From: Tenrec ecaudatus
Lineage: Eukaryota; Chordata; Mammalia; Afrosoricida; Tenrecidae
Assembly: GCF_050624435.1 (NCBI RefSeq)
Contig: NW_027459435.1
Span: 1 to 64,000, forward strand
Direction of reading: 5' to 3'
DNA length: 64,000 nucleotides
Positions 1-11,071 of the stretch are shown one piece after another (the stretch's first letter is position 1; the number at the start of each line of letters is the position of its first letter). The translations under genes and the position numbers were made by a program. The notes beneath the pieces were generated by a model. That model made no database searches, was not told the DNA's origin, and saw only the letters and a program-made list of their open reading frames with translations.

Positions 1-369
1 CCTTTTCCCATTTGGCAGTGTTTTTTTTTTTTGAGTATTGTCCTGGTTGACAGACCAATCGATGATATATCTCTCTTTTGTGACGTTATACCTGATGGGC
101 TTGTCTGTGAGACACGATCTCCACAATATGGTTTTATTATTCTTTTGAATCTCTAGTCTACATGAGGAAAAAGACTGTGGAGTGGGTGGAATAACATTTC
201 CTTCACTTTGTACAGGGAGGGCGTGAGTCATTAACCCACATCTTGATTTCCAGACCTTCCCAGACAGCAGGAAGTAAGAGTGGTGGATCAGAAACTTAAG
301 CCTAGTACTTCTCACTGAGCCATGTCCCCAGAAGCACTCTGAGGCAAATTACCATCTGCATGGTTTGCA
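1..369. other. Left edge, unassigned (possible ERV env/3' side)
   Basis: No open frame or recognised motif. Because the retroviral remnant to the right reads leftward (gag, RT, integrase end), this stretch is where its env or 3' LTR would lie. I could not recognise either one. Confidence 0.3.
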
Positions 370-1016
370 AACTGCACCAACCATTCAGGCAGCCCCCATG
401 CTCCATCAGCATCCTGTGTAAAAACCCAAACATGCCCTCCTCCCCATATTAATAGCGGGTTGGGGCCATTCCTCCAGGCAAAACAAGCCAATGATATCTC
501 TTCATAGGCTCTTTGAAGTTGGTGGAAGGGACACTAAAGGCAAATCTTTTACAATATTTTGGATCCAAGGGCGTGGTATAAAAACAATCTTTTAAATCTA
601 AAATGATCTTATATGTATTGGCTGGAATAGCAGAGGGGGAAGGGAGCCCAGCCTGCAGGGCTCCCATAAGTTCCATAGTATCATTAACCCTCCTTTACTG
701 TTTTTCCTTACAAAGCAGCTGCTATCGCAAGCCCCTGAGTAAAGAAAGGTTCAATGTCTGAGCATAGTCTGATATAATCGGACAGGTTGCCCTTTTTTCC
801 AAAAGGTCTCAGCGCTGCCTGGCAGGCAGTATTTGCATTTTCAAAAGCCAATTGTTTCCATTCTGCGGCGGGAAGCACCTCGAAGGAAAGTGTATCTAAT
901 AAAGATTGAGTAAAAGAGGCAGTTGGGCCATATTGAGCACAAGCAACCTTGAGTTCTTTTAGCTGTTTGAAAGGAATAGGAGTAAGCCCTCTCCAATAGT
1001 TTGTGTTATTTTTCAT
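370..1016 (-). mobile_element. Betaretrovirus-like endogenous provirus remnant (gag-RT-IN pieces)
   Basis: Read on the minus strand, three retroviral blocks follow one another. Positions 1016 to about 708 encode capsid-like Gag, including PIPFKQLKELK near the N-terminal capsid domain and a later block with RLCSDI, as in betaretroviral (class II, ERV-K/MMTV-like) capsids. Positions 676 to 449 encode a reverse transcriptase core fragment with DLKDCF and a VLPGGM motif. Below 449 the sequence reads like the integrase C-terminal end ([17 protein letters not shown]). The capsid middle with the major homology region, protease, the YMDD part of RT and most of integrase are absent. It is therefore a chain of internal deletions, not a provirus that could make particles. 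Family assignment is from motif memory; LTRs were not found. Confidence 0.75.
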
Positions 1017-1059
1017 CAGTTAACCTTATGTAGAGAGCTTGAACCCCATTCTCTGGGCA

Positions 1060-1400
1060 AAGATGATGGAAGATAAGTCATCCTTTTCCTTGATCCATCT
1101 CATTTACCTTTAAACTTCTGCATTCACGTTGGCTCTTGGCATCACCCATGTACCTACAACTAGACATCCTTTGAGTGTAGCGTGCATTCTTTTACAAAGG
1201 CTTTATCATTGCCATCCATAAACACAAGAGCTTCAGAGAGGAGAAAATAAACATCCCTCTGGGCCTGTTTCCTAGTTAAGGATGTCTCTGCATTGACTAG
1301 TTCACCTCTAGGATTTGCTGTTCATGTCCTTCTGTTTCTTATTGTCCACTTTAAAAAGAAGTTTCACGGATTAGCGTACTCTGCTGTGCATATTACTATG
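1060..1400. repeat. Unclassified dispersed repeat, copy 1
   Basis: It shares a diverged but colinear block with 41440-41740. Common landmarks are 'aaacacaagagctt', 'tacctctaggat' / 'cacctctaggat' and 'tcttgttgtcca' / 'tcttattgtcca'. It lies next to the retroviral remnant, so an LTR or internal retroviral origin is possible but not shown. Confidence 0.5.
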
Positions 1401-1467
1401 GGCCTCTAATGGATTCCCCCATGCTTAGTAATTTCTTAACACTCAATAAAGTATTTTATTCAAGGAG

Positions 1468-1499
1468 ATGTGAGCTCATAAAGTTTGAAGAGCTCACAT
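1468..1499. repeat. Perfect 10-bp inverted repeat (hairpin)
   Basis: ATGTGAGCTC at 1468-1477 is matched exactly by its reverse complement at 1490-1499, with a 12-nt loop. No gene or terminator context gives it a role. Confidence 0.6.
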
Positions 1500-2505
1500 G
1501 GGTTGGACTGAACACACGCAAGCAGGAAACTCACATAATGGCATTTGTGTTTTAACAGTCATATTAACATACACATGCCTACTATGAACAAATCAGCACA
1601 TATACTAGAACTAACAAATCTTCATACAATACCCTCAGATTAATAAATATACATGCATTTACTTAAGAAAAAAACCCACAAAGACACACTAAAATATACT
1701 AGAATTATAATAATAGAATCAATGCAGAACAGACTACAAGTTCTGTCACATAGTATAACATATTAAGGCACAGAGTAGTTCATGTGTACTAGCACATACA
1801 AAAAAACAGACAAAGTGCATACAAGAATATACACACTGAGCTACAAGAATGTGGAGGTGTGTGGCAGAGACATTTTCTCTGCAGGTAGAGGAAATAGGTA
1901 CCTAATTTAACTAATCCTTCTTAGGCTCCTCTACATTTCTCCCCTGAGGGTCCCTGTTATCTGTGGGCTTGAGTGACCCCTGAGCCCCGCCCTCTCCCTG
2001 TATGGGTGTATGTGTCTGGGTTCCCATAGCCTTTCCCTCTGTGTTTGCCTGACTCAGAAATATGTGATCATAACTACAGCAGTCACAGTACTGATTGACA
2101 GAAAATCAGTCCCTGGGCATGTCTCTAGAGAAGGATATTCTGACAGAACTTGAAGGGAACCTGTGGGTGCCCTGTACAGAATAGGATGCTTATAGCCCAT
2201 GCAAAAGGAGACATAGGGCAGGAAGGGAGGTGAGGTCTGTGGAGGCATGTTGAGACTAAGCATAAAATGTGTCTTATCTCCCTTTTCCTACTCTTGTATC
2301 AATATGCACAACTGCTAAATTAAACAGCCTTTGGAGAAAAAAACACTGACTCTCAAATTAGCCTGTGGTGGACAAGGACAGACAGGAGCTGTGAATGAAT
2401 AAAATGAATGAACTCAGAGAAGAAAGTCTCCATTTGGATGAATGGAGAGAGGTGACTTGATCTAGGATTGGGCTACTGGTGGTAAGTTCATGTAGTATGT
2501 TGTGT
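1500..2505. other. Unassigned AT-rich stretch
   Basis: No gene, splice-flanked exon or repeat family that I recognise. It includes AT-rich, possibly old retrotransposon sequence. Confidence 0.3.
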
Positions 2506-2509
2506 GGAA

Positions 2510-2542
<33 letters not shown>

Positions 2543-2543
2543 T
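2510..2543. repeat. (TA)n(CA)n microsatellite
   Basis: A run of TA dinucleotides followed directly by CA dinucleotides, ordinary slippage sequence. Confidence 0.9.
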
Positions 2544-2959
2544 ACAAAGATAATAAAGTGAGATCCTTTGCACAGCAGGGACTGTTATCCCGAGGAAGGA
2601 GGGAATACAGGAGGGTTATTGAAAGCAAGGGATAAAGTTTTTGATGAAGCCGATGATTTGAACAGAATTTGTCCTAGATGCAGGAATTACCAATTACATG
2701 GGAAATTTGAGACAATTCAAGGGAAAAACGAAACAAGCTAAATTTGAAATCATCCTATCATCAGAGGGAGATTGGGTGAGTGTTTCAGAAAGACGGGAGG
2801 AGATGCACTGATTCCCTGAGGGATGCTGAGAAGGAGAAGAATCCCCAGACACAACAGGAAGCCAGTAGTGAAGCTCCATTTGGACCTGCTCCTGGGTCTG
2901 AGTCCTGTGCTCTGCAGATCCTGAGGGGTTCCTGCAGCCTAACCTCTTCCACTAGGGTA

Positions 2960-2998
2960 CATTCATGTCTGGGTTAACTCTGACTTCTCCTCACTGTG
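2960..2998 (-). other. IGHV recombination signal (RSS) of V pseudogene 1, severed from its V by an LTR
   Basis: On the minus strand the order is heptamer CACAGTG (plus-strand cactgtg, 2992-2998), a 23-bp spacer (2969-2991) and a poor nonamer (2960-2968, plus-strand cattcatgt). The spacer aligns with those of the V pseudogenes at 15.7 and 57.3 kb. The flank at 2840-2960 aligns with the 3' flank of the 15.7-kb V (shared 'tgctcctgggtctgagtcc'), which confirms identity. The last 5 bases of the heptamer (ctgtg, 2994-2998) are the target duplication of the LTR that follows. Confidence 0.8.
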
Positions 2999-3561
2999 TG
3001 CGTTGGTCTGGGTAGACTAGAGAAACCAATCCATAGACACACGTATGTTGTGTATAAGAGATTTAATATAAAGGGCAATTGTACATTTAGAAAGCATCTT
3101 AACCCCAGTTAGGGCCAAGCCCATAAGTCCATTATTAGCCCATGTGTCGGATACCAATGTATAAATTCCTCTTCATACTTATGAAATACATGCAATGATC
3201 CAGAATGCAAGATGGTCACAGGCCAGTGGGCAGAAAGTCTTTGGATCCAGTGGCATTGTAAGCTTTTCAGCGGAGACGGGTCTCTACATGTCTTCTCCAG
3301 AACCCAGGGCTGCATGGGGTAGGTCCATGTGGCTTCTATTCAGGGATGTCTCACAGAGAGTCACCCTTGTCAGTAGGGTGTCTCCCAGGGATTAGAGAGT
3401 CTCTCTTCCACCTCCAAGATGGAATACGGGATTTCCCAGAATTCTCAGAAGGCCATGCCCACGCAGAGGCTTCATTGGCTATGATCCAATTGACAGACTC
3501 CAACCCTTCCCTCTTTATCCTCTGAAGTCCCAAATTCACACCAGATTATGTAACTACCATA
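2999..3561 (+). mobile_element. ERV-L (MLT2-like) solo LTR, 5-bp TSD
   Basis: A 563-bp LTR beginning tgcgttggtctggg and ending aactaccata, flanked by the perfect 5-bp direct repeat ctgtg (2994-2998 and 3562-3566). The start with 'ctagagaaaccaatcc' and the end resemble mammalian ERV-L MLT2 LTRs. At least four reverse-oriented copies occur in this window (8.2, 12.3, 19.8 and 59.3 kb). It separates an IGHV segment from its RSS. Confidence 0.8.
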
Positions 3562-3566
3562 CTGTG

Positions 3567-3995
3567 CATCTTTTGCACAGAAATACAAAACTGTGTCCTT
3601 GAAGTTCAGGTTGTCCATTTGAAGTTATAGTATGTCCTTACCATTGTCTTTGGAGATGGTGAATTGGCCCTTCAGAGAGTCCTACCAACACTATTCATGT
3701 ATGAAACCCACTGCCGCCCCTTCTCTGGGGCTAGGCAGATCCAGTGTATATTATAAATACAGGCAATGAATGCAGAGACTGTACGGGAGAATATCAGAGA
3801 AGCCTCCGACTGCCTCAAGTCTCCCTCAGATGCCATAGCTCCACCTCACACTGGACACCTGTAAACACACAGACATCCTGATCCTGAAAATCATATTTAC
3901 TGCCTCTCACTCATGCCCCCTCATGCACACTTTCTCTGCATCAAAGCATCTTTTGAAATTCCAAAAAGGAAAATTGAGCTCAATAGAGATTCCAT
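3567..3995 (-). pseudogene. IGHV pseudogene 1 (clan III / IGHV3-like)
   Basis: Two-exon V-segment remnant read leftward. Leader exon 1 is 3950-3995 (MESLLSS start at 3995), 46 bp as in functional IGHV3 genes, but its donor has become AT instead of GT. Exon 2 is about 3567-3858, after a good acceptor (TTTACAG) and the VQCE leader junction. Framework 3 reads FTISKDNGKD, then QMDNLNFKDT and YFCAK, with TAA replacing a codon between them. Framework 1 and 2 are shifted and carry a stop (TGA after about ten codons), and the framework-2 tryptophan region is degraded. The usual product would be an Ig heavy-chain variable domain; this copy cannot make one. Its RSS has been split off by an ERV-L LTR. 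Confidence 0.85.
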
Positions 3996-4112
3996 TGTGA
4001 CTTGATTTGTTCAGTCTTGAATGGGGGTACCTTGGAATTCCAGAGGTGGAGCAACTGTCCAAGAGCTTCAGAGTTGGGACTTGGATGGTTTTCCTCAGCA
4101 GGGGAGGGGTCT

Positions 4113-4120
4113 ATTTGCAT
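4113..4120 (-). promoter_or_regulatory. Octamer of V pseudogene 1 promoter
   Basis: Plus-strand atttgcat, i.e. ATGCAAAT in the V direction, about 120 bp upstream of the leader ATG. This is the canonical Oct-factor site of IGHV promoters. Confidence 0.75.
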
Positions 4121-4234
4121 ACCTTCTGCCTATATAGTCATAAGTAATGTTGAATGACTTCTAAGAGAGTCACTCCAAGAGTAGATAAGAATGTTCTAGA
4201 TATCTTGGAAAGCCCTGCGTGTGGGGTTCATTAT

Positions 4235-4395
4235 GCAGTGTGCAGCTAAATGCAAGGTCAGTCATTCTAAATCTCCAATGGCTCTGCAGGGGGAAGAATT
4301 CTCTACACACCCATGAAGATTTATAGACTCAGAAGCCTACAAGGGCAGCCCTATTCTATAGGGTTGTTAAGAGAAAGAATTGACTTAATGGAAAT
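4235..4395 (+). mobile_element. AfroSINE fragment
   Basis: Contains the degenerate body 'aagatttatagactcag...' followed by 'cctattctatagggttg', the usual AfroSINE tail module. The tRNA-like head is largely eroded. Confidence 0.65.
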
Positions 4396-4399
4396 GTCA

Positions 4400-4945
4400 A
4401 CCTACAGTTAGAGACAGTGCCTTGAAATGTGCCCTCCTCCTCTCCACCCCTTAAGTGTGGTGCTTATTCATTTCTTGATGCAGTTAAATAAATATTCCCC
4501 TAGAAATATATATTTAATCTGACACAAGCTTCCCTTGTCTAATTCTCTTTTAAATTATCTTTTGGAAAAGAAAATTCATATGCTAAAAGTAAAACCCTCC
4601 CCAGCCCCTTCTAGACCTTCCCTTAATTGTCCCCTTGAGCTGAATATGACAGCGGCTCCTGAGTCTCGCTCCTTCCCTGCAGGTTTGTCTTGCCTTGAAT
4701 CAAGCTTGCCTTCCCTTCACAAATCTTTTGCACACCAAGAATTTTAAGGTACTGAGTTAAACTTAGAAGTTCTGTAGATGCTGAAGGTCTCTACATACCC
4801 AGAGAAGCCAATGCTGTCTGTGAATTTGCATAACACATCGGGACGTTTCCAGGGCATCTTCCAAAAACTAGAGGAAGTCTCCCATGCTTGAGGAGTTGAT
4901 TGTGCTCTCCAAAATCTAGGTATTATGCTTTACAATACTAATGCT
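4400..4945. other. Unassigned intergenic stretch
   Basis: The 70-codon open frame here has no recognisable domain. No exon or repeat family is assigned. Confidence 0.3.
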
Positions 4946-4946
4946 T

Positions 4947-5655
4947 TCTTTTTTATTAAATACTTTTATTGGGGGCTCTTAGGGCTCTTATCACAATTCA
5001 TGCATTCATCCATTGTCAAGCACATTTGTACATATGCTGCCATCATCATTTTCAAAGCGTTTGCTTTGTACTGGAGCCCTTGATATCAGTTCCTCATTTT
5101 CCCCTCCCTCTCCCACTCTCCCTCTTTCATGAACCTTGATAAATTATAAATTATGATTTTCATATTTTGCATTGTCTGCTGTCTCACTTCACCTACTTTT
5201 CTGCTGTTTGTCCCACTGGGAGGGAGTTCTATGTCAATCCTTGTGATTGATTTCCTCTTTCTACTCCCACCTTCCCATTACTCTCTTGATATCTCTATTC
5301 TCATTGTTGGTTCTGAGCGGTTTATCTGTCCTGGATTCCCTGTGTTGTGAGATCTTATCTGTAGCAGTGTAAATATTCTGGTCTACTAAGATTTATAAGG
5401 TAGGATTGAGGCCATGATAGTGGGGGGAGAAGCATTAAAGAACTAGAGGAAAGTTGTTTGTTTCATCGGTGCTGTAGTGCACCCTGACTGGCTCTTCTCT
5501 TTCTTGTGACCTTTCTGTAAGGAGATGTCCAATTGTCTATAGATGGGCTTTGGGTCTCCACTGCACACTCTTCTTCATTCACAAAGATATTATTTTGTTC
5601 TGGGTCTTTGATATCTGATACATGATCACGTGTACACCTCATGATCATACAGGCT
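4947..5655 (-). mobile_element. L1-related 3' segment (tenrec-type), minus orientation
   Basis: Starts with a T-rich end and 'tattaaatacttttattggg', then the recurring landmarks 'ttataaattat', 'cttcacctacttttctg' and 'gtgatcatacaggctggtgtgc' order of the family. It belongs to the same family as the copies at 9.7, 34.8, 36.6, 40.0 and 43.9 kb. Confidence 0.8.
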
Positions 5656-5659
5656 GGTG

Positions 5660-5755
5660 TGCAAAGAATGTACAGACGTGCTTTATACAATTGATGTATG
5701 TATATTTATGGATTGTGATAAGAGTTTTATGAGCCCCTAATAAAATGTAAAAAAA
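5660..5755 (+). mobile_element. Short L1-related 3' end in opposite orientation
   Basis: Contains 'attgatgtatgtatat', 'gattgtgataagag' and an AATAAA before an A-rich end. It is the reverse complement of the first ~90 bp of the adjacent minus copy, so the two form an inverted pair. Confidence 0.75.
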
Positions 5756-5759
5756 ATAA

Positions 5760-7250
5760 TTTGACAAATCCTGGTTAAAGGATATGTTTTTCTCAAGAGA
5801 ATAATTACCTATTAAAATAATAAATATTGACAAAAATAATATACAACTGTCAATTATTTCAGAAATGGTAAAATCAGGTTTGGTTTGGTTTTCTCTTCAC
5901 AGGAGATACTTGGGCTGGGATTCACACACATACAATTTCAACCTAAAGTAATTTGGAAAAAATAATTAGGATGGAGAGAAACTGATTGTGTTGAGTGAAG
6001 CACATGGAGGTCAGAATTTAACGGCATAGAGAGACTACCAGTCCTTCTGGGATTGATTTCAACTTGTCCCAAGTGTGATTTCTTTCTCCCCTGTCTTCTG
6101 AGGAAGAATATGGGCTTTTAATTTTTAGGATCTGCCCTCCAGGAAAATAAGAGACATGCGAACCTAGTTGCTGAAGGTTCCTTGAAGTGGTCTTCCACAT
6201 GGGTGAATTGGAAAACTCCAGACACAAGAGCAAAGAAACACTTGGCACCCCCTGCACCTGCTCCTGTGGCAAAGATTGTGTCCCATGTACCCTGAGCTCC
6301 CTCTGCTGCCCAATTAGGGTTGTGATGCTTGAGATGTTTGACCATTAAGCCTTCATTGTGTCTCCTAGTACGTTTCCTACATTTTACATGTCAGTGTCCT
6401 CAGGTTTCAGATTGTTAAAACACATGCAGCTGGTTGAGCTATAGTGGTTGCAATGCATCAATATGTGAAAACTGAGTTGTTGCTAAGACTCATCACAAGG
6501 CTTCTGTGCCACCTAACACAGGTCGTGTTTCCCAGAGCCTTTTAGATCTAGAAACATTGATATTTTCAGACCTGGAAGCTAGACATAGCACTTTGAGACA
6601 TAGCACATAGCTTTCCCAACTCATGACTGGTCTGTAGCAGCTCTACTTGCACGATCACACCTAGGAATACGGGGGGAAATATAATTTAAAACCATTCTAA
6701 GATGAAAAGAACTGCTTTTGACATGAAGGTGCTTACAGGGTAGGACATTCATGTCACCAAGAAGAATCCAGAAGGGTGTCACCTCCACAGGCATCTCTGA
6801 TTAACATGGTAAGGATGAAGGCCTAAGATACCTGACTTTCATGTGTGACTTGGAGCTCTGTTACCATATTTTACTGTAGGCGATCCACGTGTGCTGTGCT
6901 TGTGGAAGCAGAAAGAGGATGGCTCTGAGGAGGAGCAGTAATGGCCTCTAGAGGGGATTTTCCTGACCTGTGTTCTGTGAGGTCAATCTCTACCCTTCAT
7001 CATTTGTACTGACTGTGGACAAACAATTTCTTCCTGAAAACCATGGGTAGATTTGTAGAAATGCAGACAGTTGGCCTGAGGTGTGAGCCATAATGAAGGG
7101 AATTCCTGGGGATACTATTTTCCTAGGAATGTTCCACTTTCTCTCTGGGCAGCCCAGTTCTACCCTTAGGACAAGGGTAGCCCATGAGATGTGCAGGCTG
7201 TTGAGTTAAAGTGGAAGGTAAAATGATGAACATTTCTGAGCATCCACTTC
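5760..7250. other. Unassigned intergenic stretch
   Basis: Small open frames only, none with a recognisable motif. No RSS, octamer or clear repeat was seen. Confidence 0.3.
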
Positions 7251-7254
7251 AAAA

Positions 7255-7595
7255 CAAAACACTTTTATTAGAACTTTCCCCCTTATATAATTCAATACTT
7301 CAACCATATCAAGAAGAGTTGTATAATCTTTACCACAGTCAATTATAGAACAATTTCTCCCCCTCTGTAATTATTATTCATGTAATATATTTCACATACT
7401 TGCAAAACTGTATGCAACAAAACTTTCACCGATTCAACGCCTTCTACATGTGTAATTCAGTGCCATTGAGTATTCTTTTCAGGTTGTACAACCATTATTT
7501 TTATCCCCCTGCATATTGTTTCACTGCAGTTAAACTTAATTTAATGCCCCCCCTAAGCCAAATCTCTTCCCACTTCACACATGGTAACCATAGAT
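7255..7595 (-). mobile_element. Old L1 3' untranslated region, minus orientation
   Basis: Sequence such as 'cagtgccattgagtattc...ggttgtacaaccat' is typical of ancient mammalian L1 3' ends read backwards. The microsatellite at 7599 interrupts or borders it. Confidence 0.55.
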
Positions 7596-7598
7596 CGT

Positions 7599-7612
7599 TT
7601 TCTTTCTTTCTT

Positions 7613-7671
<59 letters not shown>

Positions 7672-7794
7672 CTTTCTTTCCTTCCTCCCTCCCTCCCTTC
7701 TTTCCTTCCTTCCTTTTCTTTCTTTTCTTTCTTTCTTTCTTTCTTTCTCTTTCTTTCCTTCCTCCCTTCTTTCCTTCCTTCCTTTTCTTTCTTT

Positions 7795-7886
<92 letters not shown>

Positions 7887-7887
7887 T
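7599..7887. repeat. (CTTT)n polypyrimidine microsatellite with CCTT interruptions
   Basis: About 290 bp of nearly pure pyrimidine on the plus strand. CTTT arrays sit at both ends, with a CCTT/TTCCC-rich centre that appears twice. It keeps long frames open on both strands (poly-Phe/Leu/Ser or Lys/Glu/Arg), which are not genes. Confidence 0.95.
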
Positions 7888-8228
7888 TCCTGATATAACA
7901 TTCACATTTCCATACTTAAAACACTTCTAAAAAAAATTTGTATGCCCATTTTCAAAATAAGCTTAATGCTCCCTCCTGCTTCACAGATCCACTGATTACT
8001 CCTCCCCCTTCCATATAAACCATTGCCTCAGTTATGGTCTCTATTCATCCACTCCTTTACTTCCAAACTTGGAGATAATAACAAAAACAATTAAAAACAA
8101 AGATATAATTAAACATAAAGAAAAATTATAATGACATAAAGATACAAATAAGAGTAGAGTACAAAACAAATAGAGAAGGTACCTACTTCGCTTTTCCTGT
8201 CCTGCTCTTTATCTGCCTCCATGGTTGC

Positions 8229-8734
8229 TGTGGTAGTTGTATAATCTGCTGTCAATTTGAGACTTAAGATGAAGGGATGGAGTTTAGTCTGTCAATCTGG
8301 GTGCAGTTTGATGACATCATTTGGAGGCACTGAGGAGAAAAATAGCTCGCTGGAGGCAGGACACAGTCTCATGCCCTATGAGACATTCCTGTCAACAATG
8401 CACAAGGAGCTACGCTAGAGCCCTGGAGCTGAAGGAGCCACGTGGAGACTCTTAACAGCTTTGAGATGTTTCCACCCATCTCCACTGGATCCACAAGACT
8501 TTGCACCCACTGGCATGTGCTCTTCATGCATTCGGCATCATTGCATGTGTTGCATGAGTCTGAAGAATTTATAGTCTGGTGTCAGATATCTGGGCTAATA
8601 TCAGACTTATGGACTTGAACTGGACTGGGCGGTTATGCCTTCTTAATGTACAATTTCTCTGTGATATAAAGTTCTCTCTTGTACACATATGAATGTCTGT
8701 GAATTTTTTTCCCTAGTCCACCCAGACTAACATA
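8229..8734 (-). mobile_element. ERV-L (MLT2-like) solo LTR, reverse
   Basis: Plus strand begins tgtggtagtt and ends gactaacata, i.e. a minus-oriented LTR of 506 bp. The flanks gttgc and gttgt are a near-perfect 5-bp target duplication. Same family as 2999-3561. Confidence 0.75.
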
Positions 8735-8739
8735 GTTGT

Positions 8740-9710
8740 GGAGTTTCACATGTTCACTTTCCAGGCACTAGTTAGAGGTGCCCATGGTATATGACAGGAT
8801 TTAGCTAGATCCATCCTCTAGGTGATCATATTCTGGGTACAGGATCTTAACATGGCTCTGCTCAATACTTACCTTCATTGAAAAATCAATGAAGATAGGG
8901 GCATTACAGCAAAGTGGGGTGAAGAAAGCAGATGGTACCAGGGTATCAATTATCTGGGATCTAAATGGCTTGTCTTCAAGCAGCCATCTAAGTCAGGTGT
9001 CAAGGAAGTCCACAATGAAGAAGCACACCAGCATGTGTGACCCAAAGATAGTGACAATTCAAATGTGATGAAGGAAAAACCTTCAGAGCTCAAATTATGA
9101 ACATCCAATTTGTCGAAGGGTAGGTGAACAGTGAGAACTCAAAAAAATCCATCTGAAGAATATTTAGTCATATTAAACCTCTGGCAGATCCCCTTGAAAA
9201 GCTTTACTCTCAGACAGAGATAACTGCGAACTTGATCACGGTGGATCAGACCATGGCATAATATGACAATTGGTCAGTTGACCTACCTCTCGATCCAACC
9301 TGTACTTGCTCTAAGGTAAAGCATTTCTCACTTGTTCCATGACAGGATTTTTTTTTTTTTTGCTGAACTTTAAAATATTGATGGTAGTCTTTCCTTCTTT
9401 ATTCTTCATTTTCATTTTTATCTTTATATTATTATTATTTTCTTCTTGCTGTTTTATTTTGGTTTTGTTTTTTGTTGTTTCTATTGGGTTTCAAAGTTTG
9501 TAAAGCACAGAAGGCGCGGATCCCTAGAGACAATAACTGATGCAATGGTCTATAGGGCCCTAGGGGAGTAGAGGAGTAGGAAGGGTGAGGAACTTTCGGG
9601 AGCAAACAATGAATGTGGGAGGGGGAGAGAACCAAAGAATTCATTATTATATATATGCATATATACATATAGTACAACATTTTAAACATCTATGTAAATG
9701 AATACTATTT
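8740..9710. other. Unassigned intergenic stretch
   Basis: No gene recognised. A T-rich region at 9340-9480 and a short (TA)n near 9650 may belong to old retrotransposons. Confidence 0.3.
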
Positions 9711-9712
9711 TT

Positions 9713-10620
9713 AAAAAACATTTTATTAGGGACTCAGACAACTCTTATGACAATCCATACTTACATTAATTGTATAAAGCACATCTGTACATTCTTTGCC
9801 CTCATCATTTTCAAAGCTCCCTCCTCCCTCATGTTCCCTTGACAATTTATAAATTATTATTTTGTCATATCTTGCCCAGTTCAGAGTCTCCCTTCACCCC
9901 CTTTTCTGTTGTCTGTCCCCCAGGGAGGAGGTCACATGTAGAGCCTTGTAATCGGTTCCCTCTTTCCAACCTACTCACCCTCTACCCTGCCAGTATCACC
10001 CCTCACACCCTGGTCCTGAAGGTATCATCCTCCCTGGATTCCCTGTGCCTCCAGCTCCTATCTGCACCAGTGTACATCCTCTGCTCTATCCAGACTTGCA
10101 AGGTAGAATTTGGATCATGGTAGTGGGGTGGGGTGGGGTGGAGGGAGGGGTGGAAGCATTTATGAACTGGAGGAAAGCTGTATTCTTCATCAGTGTTATA
10201 TCACACCCTGACTGACTCAAGTCCTCCCCTAGACCGCTCTGCAAGGGGATCTACAGTGGCCAACAAATGGGCTTAGGGTCACCACTCTGCACTTTCCCCT
10301 TCATTCACTCTGGTAAGATTTTTTTTTTCTTATGATGCCTATACCTGATCCCTTCCACACCTCTTGATGACACAGGCTGGTGTGCTTCTTCCATGTGGGC
10401 TTTGTTGCTTCTGAGTTAGATAGCCGTTTGTTTACCTTCAAGCCTTTAAGACCCCAGACACTATCTCTTTTGATAGCCGGCACCATCAGCTTTGTTCACC
10501 ACATTTGCATATGCACCTGTTTGTCCTCGGTGATTGTATCATGGAGGTATGCACCCAATTATAAAGATTTTTTTGTTCTTTGATGCCTGATATGTGAATA
10601 TTATATACATCTATTTTTAA
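9713..10620 (-). mobile_element. L1-related 3' segment, minus orientation
   Basis: One of the best copies of the recurrent family, starting 'acattttattagggactc' and running through the 'cctgtgcctccagctcctatctgcaccagtg'-type region to 'gtttgtcctcggtgattg'. Its open frames are incidental. Confidence 0.85.
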
Positions 10621-10629
10621 AACTATATA

Positions 10630-10900
10630 AAAACAAACAAAGCTTGACCAATGGTTACCATGGGTGAAGGTGAAATGGTTGTTGCTTAGGGGGAATTCAG
10701 TTTATATTATTGGTGATGGGATAATTTTGAAAAGGATATCAATAATGGTTGTAAACATGAAAAGTATCATCAAAGATACTCAATTGTACATATAACAGTG
10801 GTTGAATTGGAGAATGTTTTCTTGTGTACATTTTGCCAAAAATGTAATGATATGAACAAAAGGAAGAAAAAATTTAATCGATAGTGATGATGATTGTATG
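10630..10900 (+). mobile_element. Old L1 3' end, plus orientation (tentative)
   Basis: 'ggttaccatgggtgaagg' followed by 'cttgtgtacattttgcc' and an A-rich end matches the general form of mammalian L1 3' untranslated regions. Subfamily not assigned. Confidence 0.4.
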
Positions 10901-11071
10901 CCCCCCACTTTTTTTAAAAAAAAGAAGCATCTTTATTAATACAGTATTTATTTGTCTCTGTCAAACCTTGAGCCAATTATTTTCCCCAGGCTGTCCGGGG
11001 AGGTGCAGGGAAGGGAAATTTTGGGCAGAGAGACTTGGGACAGAGAAATGTGGGGGGTAGATATGGCTCCT

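Noticed and set aside
7400..7930. Open frames of 105-176 codons rich in Phe/Leu/Ser or Lys/Glu/Arg
   Set aside because: Produced by the CTTT repeat.
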